Assembly (NCBI RefSeq): GCF_015353075.1
Contig: NZ_CP064187.1
Location: forward strand, 1,116,001-1,180,000
Length of the DNA: 64,000 bases
Direction of reading: 5' to 3'
Source: Rhizobium sp. 007
GTDB lineage: Bacteria; Pseudomonadota; Alphaproteobacteria; Rhizobiales; Rhizobiaceae
Position 1 is the first letter of the stretch. Each line of letters starts with the position of its first letter. Shown here one piece after another: positions 58,489-64,000 of the stretch. The translations under genes were made by a program, and so were the position numbers. The notes beneath the pieces are model-generated. The model ran no database searches. It was given only the letters and a program-made list of their open reading frames with translations, and had not been told where the DNA came from.

Positions 58489-59620
58489 ATGCGAGCGGAA
58501 ATCGAAAACGTAGTCGATGAAACCAAGCAGGCTATCACCCTGCTGAGGAGGCATCTTTGACTGGGACCAGGCGATAAGACGGCTGGACTGGTTAAACAAC
58601 AAGGCAGAGGACCCGAATCTCTGGAACGATGCTGCCGAAGCTCAGAAGCTGATGCGCGAGCGCCAGCAGCTCGATGACGGCATCAACGGCGTGAAGCAGC
58701 TCGAACAGCAGCTGAACGACCATGTCGAACTCATCGAGATGGGTGAGGAAGAGGGCGATGAAAGCATCGTCAAGGAGGCCGAGGACGCGCTGAAGAGCCT
58801 GAAGGCCGAGGCCGCGCGCCGCCAGGTGGAAGCCATGCTATCCGGCGAGGCCGATGCCAACGATACCTATCTCGAAGTGCATTCGGGCGCCGGCGGCACC
58901 GAAAGCCAGGACTGGGCAAACATGCTGCTTCGCATGTACACCCGCTGGGCCGAACGCCAGCGCTTCAAGGTCGAGCTTCTCGAAGTCCATGACGGGGAAG
59001 AGGCGGGCATCAAGTCCGCGACGCTGCTCGTCAAGGGACACAACGCCTATGGCTGGCTGAAGACGGAATCGGGCGTGCACCGGCTCGTGCGCATCTCGCC
59101 CTACGACAGCAATGCGCGCCGCCATACGTCCTTCTCGTCGATCTGGGTTTATCCGGTGGTCGATGACTCTATCAACATCGAGATCAACGAAAGCGACTGC
59201 CGCATCGACACCTACCGCTCGTCGGGCGCGGGCGGCCAGCACGTCAACACGACCGACTCGGCAGTGCGCATCACCCACATCCCGACGGGCATCGTCGTCG
59301 CCTGCCAGCAGGAGCGCTCACAGCACAAGAACCGAGCCAAGGCCTGGGACATGCTGCGCGCCCGCATGTATGAAGCGGAACTGAAGAAGCGCGAAGAGGC
59401 AGCAAGCGCCGAAGCGGCGTCCAAGACCGAGATCGGCTGGGGCCACCAGATCCGCTCCTACGTGCTGCAGCCCTATCAGCTGGTCAAGGACCTGCGCACC
59501 GGCGTTTCGAGCACGGCACCGGGCGACGTACTCGACGGCGACCTCAACGAGTTCATGGAAGCAGCGCTCGCGCACCGCATCAGCGGCAAGCCGGACGCTG
59601 TCCTCGAAGACGTTGATTGA
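58489..59620 (+). CDS. prfB: Peptide chain release factor 2 (programmed +1 frameshift)
   Basis: Recognises UGA and UAA stop codons and releases the peptide. The gene is in two frames: codons 1-23 from ATG 58489 end at a UGA (58558-58560), and the rest reads from 58559 after a +1 shift. The slippery CTT TGA C is preceded by AGGAGG, the classical RF2 autoregulatory site. The full product is 376 residues with GGQ at 248-250 ([14 protein letters not shown]) and a stop-recognition motif SPY (203-205), where E. coli has SPF. The frame is complete, so the TGA is not a mutation. Confidence 0.95.
58546..58561 (+). promoter_or_regulatory. prfB programmed frameshift site
   Basis: AGGAGG acts as an internal Shine-Dalgarno site just before the CAT CTT TGA C stretch. 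When RF2 is scarce the ribosome pauses at UGA and shifts +1 at CUU, so the protein controls its own synthesis. This is read directly from the sequence and is well known in RF2 genes. Confidence 0.95.
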
Positions 59621-59761
59621 GATTGGAGGGAGAACCGTCAGAGACGGTGAGCCTGACTTAAACGTGTGGCATCCGGCTTAGCGGCTAAATCCGCTTGCAG
59701 CAGGTGGTTGCAGGCGGCTTGGCGTGTGTGCCAAGCCTATGGCAAACGACATGATGTGCCG

Positions 59762-60544
59762 ATGGAAAACACTGCCTTACCTCCCAGTCTAAGGGCGCTG
59801 CTATCTCGACACGAATGGAAGCAGGACGATCTGGGATGTTCGTCTGCGGACGTGTTCAGGCTCGCAGAAGGTGGCCGGACGCGGTTTTTCCTGAAAGGCG
59901 AAATTGCGGGTCCTTTTGCGGAATTGCCGTTGGAGGCGGAGCGTCTGCTGTGGCTTGCCGAGCAAGGACTGCAATGCCCCAGTGTCGTCGCCCTGGAAAG
60001 CCATGAGGGCAGAAACTGGCTGCTGCTGAGCGCGCTCGCGGGAAGTGACCTGGCTTCGTGCAAATTGACCACAGATAGGCAGCGCATCGAGATCCTGGCG
60101 GCCGCTTTGCGTCGATTGCACGAACTTGATCCGGAAACCTGCCCTTTCGACCACAGGCTGACAGCTCGTTTGAGGCTTGCCAAGGCGCGGATGGAAGCGG
60201 GGGCCGTAGACGAGAGTGATTTTGACGAAGAGCGGCAAAACGCAACCGCTGCGAGCCTTTTTGCATACCTGGAAGCCAACCAGCCTGACGTCACGGATCC
60301 CGTCGTTGCCCACGGCGACGCCTGTTTGCCGAACTTCATGACGCATGAAGGGCAATTCAGTGGATATGTCGATTGCGGCCGTCTGGGCGTTGCGGATCGA
60401 TACCAGGATATTGCGTTGGCACTGCGAAGCATCCGATACAATGTCGGGGAAGCGTGGGTTCGGCATTTCCTCGATTGTTATGGGCTTTCCGGCATCAATG
60501 ACGGGAAAGTCGCCTACTACATGGTGCTTGACGAGTTCTTTTAG
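59762..60544 (+). CDS. Aminoglycoside 3'-phosphotransferase-like kinase
   Basis: A 260-residue kinase resembling APH(3') enzymes, which phosphorylate kanamycin/neomycin. It has VVAHGDACLPNFM (catalytic Asp in HGD), GYVDCGRLGVADRYQDIAL with the Mg-binding Asp, and ends in LDEFF like NPT-II; overall length also matches. The substrate is inferred from family only. The frame opens at 59666, but MENTALPPS at 59762 fits family starts. Its base composition seems less GC-rich than neighbours and it lies near a pseudogene and two exporters, which suggests an accessory region. Confidence 0.82.
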   Translation: MENTALPPSLRALLSRHEWKQDDLGCSSADVFRLAEGGRTRFFLKGEIAGPFAELPLEAERLLWLAEQGLQCPSVVALESHEGRNWLLLSALAGSDLASCKLTTDRQRIEILAAALRRLHELDPETCPFDHRLTARLRLAKARMEAGAVDESDFDEERQNATAASLFAYLEANQPDVTDPVVAHGDACLPNFMTHEGQFSGYVDCGRLGVADRYQDIALALRSIRYNVGEAWVRHFLDCYGLSGINDGKVAYYMVLDEFF

Positions 60545-60609
60545 TTCGCGCAAATCCCAGCGCTCGAGGCTTTCATGAGCTGGAAGGCATTCGTCAGCCC
60601 CGGTTTGCT

Positions 60610-60883
60610 TCAACCAGAACGACGGATTGGGATCTTGGTCAGATGCTCTGCCCTGATGTGGACAGGGATTTCAGGCAGATCGGACGCAATTCCGTTCAGT
60701 TCGATCAGATCGGAAAGTGCAGCGAGAGCCGTTTTCTCGAGCAATTCCAGCGTTTCAGCCTCTACTGGCAGTGCTTCCACGTCGTTGTCGATGCGAGCCA
60801 GACACTCGCGTCCTCATGCCACGCGGTGCGGACAAATATCGACAGCGCTTTGTAATCTCAGCGAGCTCGACTTCGAAAAACAT
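60610..60883 (-). pseudogene. Frameshifted small gene, unknown function
   Basis: On the minus strand ATG 60883 starts MFFEVELAEITKRCRYLSAP, and after about 60,810 the coding sense continues in the neighbouring frame as LARIDNDVEALPVEAETLEL and ends IPIRRSG at the TGA of 60610-60612. The 274 bases equal 91 codons plus one base, so a single-base insertion fits. I do not recognise the family. It could also be a sequencing error. The remaining gap bases (60545-60609, 60884-61150) show no further gene. Confidence 0.5.
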
Positions 60884-61150
60884 GCGTCGTGCAGTTGCTG
60901 CGAACAGTTCGTCGCCTTCTCATTTCGCAACGGAGATCCATACTGCAGAAAGGCACACGGTGAGCGGCAGCGGCGGGCCACCGGCTGTTGCATAGTGACA
61001 ACACCGGCCGATCTCTTTCCGTTGCCGGGTTGAATCGGTCGCGGTTGTCCGCGATGCTTGGGTTCTCATTGGTCCGATCCCGGGAGACTGACATGAAAGC
61101 GAACCTGTCCAACCAGAAAGGAAACATCGCCCACAAGGACATTTTGCTTC

Positions 61151-62989
61151 ATGCACACTCTGTTTTCCCGCGCGAGGAAAAGCCCGCCGCGCCATAACCG
61201 CTTCCTGAAATTCTTCCGCGACTATCCGCGCAACGCCGACCGCGACCGGCGCCGCTTGCGCATGCGCAAGTTCCTCTCCTACTATCGCCCACACCTGCCT
61301 TTGCTGCTGGCGGATCTGCTCTGCGCAATCCTCGTCGCCGGTACGGCGGTGGCGCTGCCGCTCTGTGCCAACTTCGTCACAAGCCGCCTTCTGGCTCTGC
61401 CCAACATGCCGGAGGCCTACGAGCAGATCCTTGCCGTCGGCGCCTTCATGCTTGCCATCCTGGCGATCCAAAGCGTTGCCATCTTCTTCGTCGACTATCA
61501 GGGGCACGTGATGGGCGCCCGTATCGAGGCCGCCGTCCGGCAGGAGCTCTTCGAACACTGCCAGAAGCTCTCGTTCAGCTTCTACGACCGTCAACGCACT
61601 GGGCAGTTGATGAGCCGCATCACGAACGATTCCCTGTGGCTGGGCGAGCTCTTCCACCACGGCCCGGAGGACCTCTCCATCGCCGTACTCAAATATGGCG
61701 GCGCCATGCTGGTGCTGTTCTTCATCGATCCACCTTTGGCCAGCCTCATCCTGCTGCTCACGCCGGTGGCGGCGGCTTATGCGCTGCATTTCAACCGGCG
61801 CATGAACCGCGCACTCGAAGCGAGCAAGCGGCAGATCGCCGCCGTCAACGAACGCGTGGAGGACGCACTGGCGGGCATTCGCGTCGTCCAGTCCTTCGCC
61901 AACGAGGCGCTGGAGCAGGAGCGTTTTGCCAAGCTGAACCGGCGGTTCCTGCAAGGCCGCGCCGACGGCTACCGCAGCGAGGCCTGGTTTTCGGTGGGCA
62001 CCGAAACTTTCGCACAGCTCATCACCATACTTGTCATCGTGATCGGGGGGCTGCGCATCCTGACGGCGGAGCTGTCCGTGGCGGACATCCTCACCTTTCT
62101 GCTCTGCGTGGCGGTGCTGGTCGATCCGATGCAGCGGCTCGCCAATTTCGTCCGCCTCTGGCAGGAGGGCTACACCGGCTTCGTTCGGGCCATGGAGATC
62201 CTGGAGATCGCACCGGACGTCTTCGACCGCCCGGCCGCCCATCCCATGCCAGCTCCAAGGGGTGAGATCAGTTTTTCCGACGTCGTCTTCGGCTACGAGT
62301 CCGATGGCCCCAAGGTGCTCGAGCGGCTCTCGCTTACCATTGCGCCGGGCGAGTTCGTGGCCTTGGTTGGTCCTTCAGGGGTGGGCAAGAGCACGCTTTG
62401 CGCGCTCATACCGCGCTTCTACGATGTGCAGGCCGGGGTGATCCGCATTGACGGTACCGACATTCGCGACGTGACGCTCTCGTCACTGCGGCGACATGTC
62501 GGGGTGGTGCAGCAGGACGTCTATCTCTTTGCCGGCACCGTGGCGGAGAATCTTCGCTACGGCCGGCCCGACGCGACCGATGCCGAGGTGGAGGCCGCCG
62601 CCCGTGCCGCCAACGCTCACGACTTCATCACGGCTCTGCCAAATGGCTACGCCACCGATATCGGCCAACGCGGTGTCAAGCTTTCGGGCGGCCAGCGGCA
62701 GCGCCTCACGATAGCGCGCGCTTTCCTCAAGGATCCGGCGATCCTGATCTTCGACGAGGCAACCAGCGCGCTCGACAACGAGAGCGAACGGGCGGTTCAG
62801 AAGGCGCTGCTCAATCTCGCGAACGGCCGAACCACCCTGGTCATCGCCCACCGTCTTTCCACCGTCCGCCACGCCGACCGCATCCTGGTGCTCACAGGCG
62901 ATGGCATCATCGAACAGGGCACCCATAACGACCTCATGGCGCAGGAAGGCGTCTATGCCAACCTGCACAGCGTGCAGGCAAGCATTTGA
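61151..62989 (+). CDS. ABC transporter, MsbA-like exporter (fused permease/ATPase)
   Basis: A half-transporter of 612 residues that should form a homodimer. The N-terminal half has about six helices; the ATPase domain carries Walker A GPSGVGKST, the signature LSGGQRQRLTIARA, Walker B ILIFDEATSALD and the H-loop IAHRLSTVRH. It resembles the lipid/multidrug exporter group, substrate unknown. The start at 61151 gives a basic N-terminal extension; ATGs near 61,260 would remove it. An MFS exporter lies just downstream, on the other strand. Confidence 0.9.
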   Translation: MHTLFSRARKSPPRHNRFLKFFRDYPRNADRDRRRLRMRKFLSYYRPHLPLLLADLLCAILVAGTAVALPLCANFVTSRLLALPNMPEAYEQILAVGAFMLAILAIQSVAIFFVDYQGHVMGARIEAAVRQELFEHCQKLSFSFYDRQRTGQLMSRITNDSLWLGELFHHGPEDLSIAVLKYGGAMLVLFFIDPPLASLILLLTPVAAAYALHFNRRMNRALEASKRQIAAVNERVEDALAGIRVVQSFANEALEQERFAKLNRRFLQGRADGYRSEAWFSVGTETFAQLITILVIVIGGLRILTAELSVADILTFLLCVAVLVDPMQRLANFVRLWQEGYTGFVRAMEILEIAPDVFDRPAAHPMPAPRGEISFSDVVFGYESDGPKVLERLSLTIAPGEFVALVGPSGVGKSTLCALIPRFYDVQAGVIRIDGTDIRDVTLSSLRRHVGVVQQDVYLFAGTVAENLRYGRPDATDAEVEAAARAANAHDFITALPNGYATDIGQRGVKLSGGQRQRLTIARAFLKDPAILIFDEATSALDNESERAVQKALLNLANGRTTLVIAHRLSTVRHADRILVLTGDGIIEQGTHNDLMAQEGVYANLHSVQASI

Positions 62990-63056
62990 CCACTGGCCCG
63001 CCGCAACGGTGGCGGGCCAGCAGTCAAAAAGCGGGCAGAGCGCGGTTCAGGCCGTC

Positions 63057-64000
63057 TTAAGCCGACCTGTCTCCACGAGGCGAGGGACGCATGGCAAGGG
63101 CGCGGCCTTGGACGGCGATGGCGATTGCGACGGCGGTCAGAGCCGCCGCGACGGCGAAGGTGACCTGCATGCCGGTGGCAACGGCTTCGGGACGTGCCGT
63201 CGTGATATCGGCCGTCATCGCGGCAAAGGCGAACACGGCGCCCATGACGGAAGCGCCGGTGATGAGCCCGAGATTGCGCGACAGGCTGAGCAGGCCGGAA
63301 ACGACGCCCCGCCGATCGGCGGGGATATCGGTCATGACGGCGGTGTTGTTGGCTGCCTGGAACAACTGATAACCAGGGGTCAGGACGGCGATGGCGGCAA
63401 TGTAGCCGGCAACGCCGAACATTGCCGGAAGAACGGATAGGGCAACTGCACCGACGGCCATTTCGATGAGCCCGACGATGACCCCGAACGGCGCGCCCAA
63501 ACGGTCGACGAGACGGCCAGCCGGCGCGCCGGTCAGCGCCGAGACAACCGGGCCAATCGACATGACCATTCCAACGAACGCCGCGTTGAGCCCGAGCGCA
63601 CGGGAGAGATAGAACGGGCTCACCACCAGCGTCGCCATCATTATCGTCGAGACGAGGGCGTTCATGGCAAGGCTGGCGCTGAACTCCGAATTGCGGAATG
63701 CTGCCAATGGGATCAAAGGCGATGCCACTTTCGCCTCAGTGAAAATAAAGAGGACGATGCCGGTGAGTGCAGCCATCAGGAGCGTCGCATTCAGCGTGCC
63801 GAAATGGCCGCGCCCTATCGTCATGGCGAGAGTATAGGCGGTGAGCGCGCCTGCAAGCAGCAGCGTGCCCAGAGCGTCGAAGCCAGGGCGGTCCGTTTTC
63901 GGCGTATCGCGGTCGACGGGCAGGAAACGGTGGGCAAGAAAAAAGGCCAGCAGACCGAGCGGGATGTTGATGAGAAAGATTGCCCGCCAGCCGAGCCAGG
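63057..64000 (-). CDS. MFS transporter, DHA2 type, C-terminal part
   Basis: Minus-strand frame that runs off the end of the window, so the N-terminal half is missing. The visible ~314 residues include WRAIFLINIPLGLLAFFLA, a signature of 14-helix drug-exporter MFS proteins (end of helix 5/6 region), then a long set of helices ending MRPSPRGDRSA. It is a probable efflux pump, substrate unknown. An ATG at 63824 is internal. Confidence 0.88.
   Translation of the reverse strand, partial: WLGWRAIFLINIPLGLLAFFLAHRFLPVDRDTPKTDRPGFDALGTLLLAGALTAYTLAMTIGRGHFGTLNATLLMAALTGIVLFIFTEAKVASPLIPLAAFRNSEFSASLAMNALVSTIMMATLVVSPFYLSRALGLNAAFVGMVMSIGPVVSALTGAPAGRLVDRLGAPFGVIVGLIEMAVGAVALSVLPAMFGVAGYIAAIAVLTPGYQLFQAANNTAVMTDIPADRRGVVSGLLSLSRNLGLITGASVMGAVFAFAAMTADITTARPEAVATGMQVTFAVAAALTAVAIAIAVQGRALAMRPSPRGDRSA

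Noticed and set aside
59634..59648. Six-bp hairpin after prfB as a terminator
   Set aside because: The stem is short with a 3-base loop and no T-run, so it is not a convincing rho-independent terminator.
60988..61197. A 69-codon frame just before the ABC exporter
   Set aside because: Overlaps the exporter start in another frame, lacks a ribosome site and has no coherent composition; a 34-codon inner frame (from 61093) might be a leader but has no further support.
60920..62242. A 440-codon minus-strand frame opposite the ABC exporter
   Set aside because: No motifs and shadow-type composition; the ABC transporter on the plus strand is intact.

Overview
The window is a high-GC chromosomal stretch from an alphaproteobacterium of the Rhizobiaceae, most likely Rhizobium or a close relative. 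This is inferred from gene content and order: nuoN-birA-rnj-mce-DUF1467-proS-lolCD-dnaE, divK-pleD, rpmG...rnr-topA-dprA-plsY-pyrC'-pyrB, gatCAB with an NDUFA12-type protein, and an RNase E with an interrupted S1 domain. Rhizobial-type intergenic repeats agree with it. No rRNA, tRNA, CRISPR array, insertion sequence or integrase was seen.

Layout. 1-5.3 kb: end of the complex I (nuo) operon running into birA, rnj, mce and a DUF1467 membrane protein, closed by a hairpin terminator. 5.9-14.1 kb: proS, lolC, lolD, two small convergent genes, a 28-codon membrane peptide and dnaE. 14.1-19.7 kb: HIT protein, an unknown protein, L,D-transpeptidase, DNA polymerase IV, an acetyltransferase, a HAD-like protein and DUF3572. 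19.8-22.3 kb: the divK-pleD cell-cycle signalling pair, then a gene-free stretch holding a perfect 16-bp palindrome and a strongly folded candidate small RNA. 22.3-33.6 kb: a long minus-strand run (pyrB, pyrC', plsY, decayed dprA, topA, rnr, DUF983, MFS, rpmG). 33.8-38.3 kb: AidB-like acyl-CoA dehydrogenase, orphan antitoxin, TetR regulator, small membrane proteins, ruvX and a UPF0173 hydrolase. 38.4-45 kb: gatC, gatA and gatB with small stress/acetyltransferase genes and a broken acetyltransferase between and after them, then NDUFA12-like and DUF2155 proteins. 45.2-49 kb: dsbA-like, aroQ, accB, accC, aat on the minus strand. 49.2-59.6 kb: aminotransferase, RNase E, then the cell-wall genes amiC and mrcA and the frameshifted prfB. 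59.7-64 kb: a more accessory-looking tail with an APH(3')-like kinase, a frameshifted small gene, an ABC exporter and part of a DHA2-type MFS exporter.

Most of the window is core housekeeping: respiration, translation (proS, gatCAB, prfB, rpmG, aat), replication and repair (dnaE, dinB, topA, ruvX), RNA decay (rnj, rnr, rne), envelope biogenesis (lolCD, plsY, amiC, mrcA, L,D-transpeptidase), fatty acid initiation (accBC) and pyrimidine synthesis. The less ordinary items are the deletion-plus-frameshift wreck of dprA, a dihydroorotase homologue that has lost its metal ligands, a structured candidate sRNA between pleD and rpmG, a 28-aa membrane peptide upstream of dnaE, and several small pseudogenes. 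I did not find a convincing new multi-gene system; the candidate sRNA and the small peptides are the best leads.
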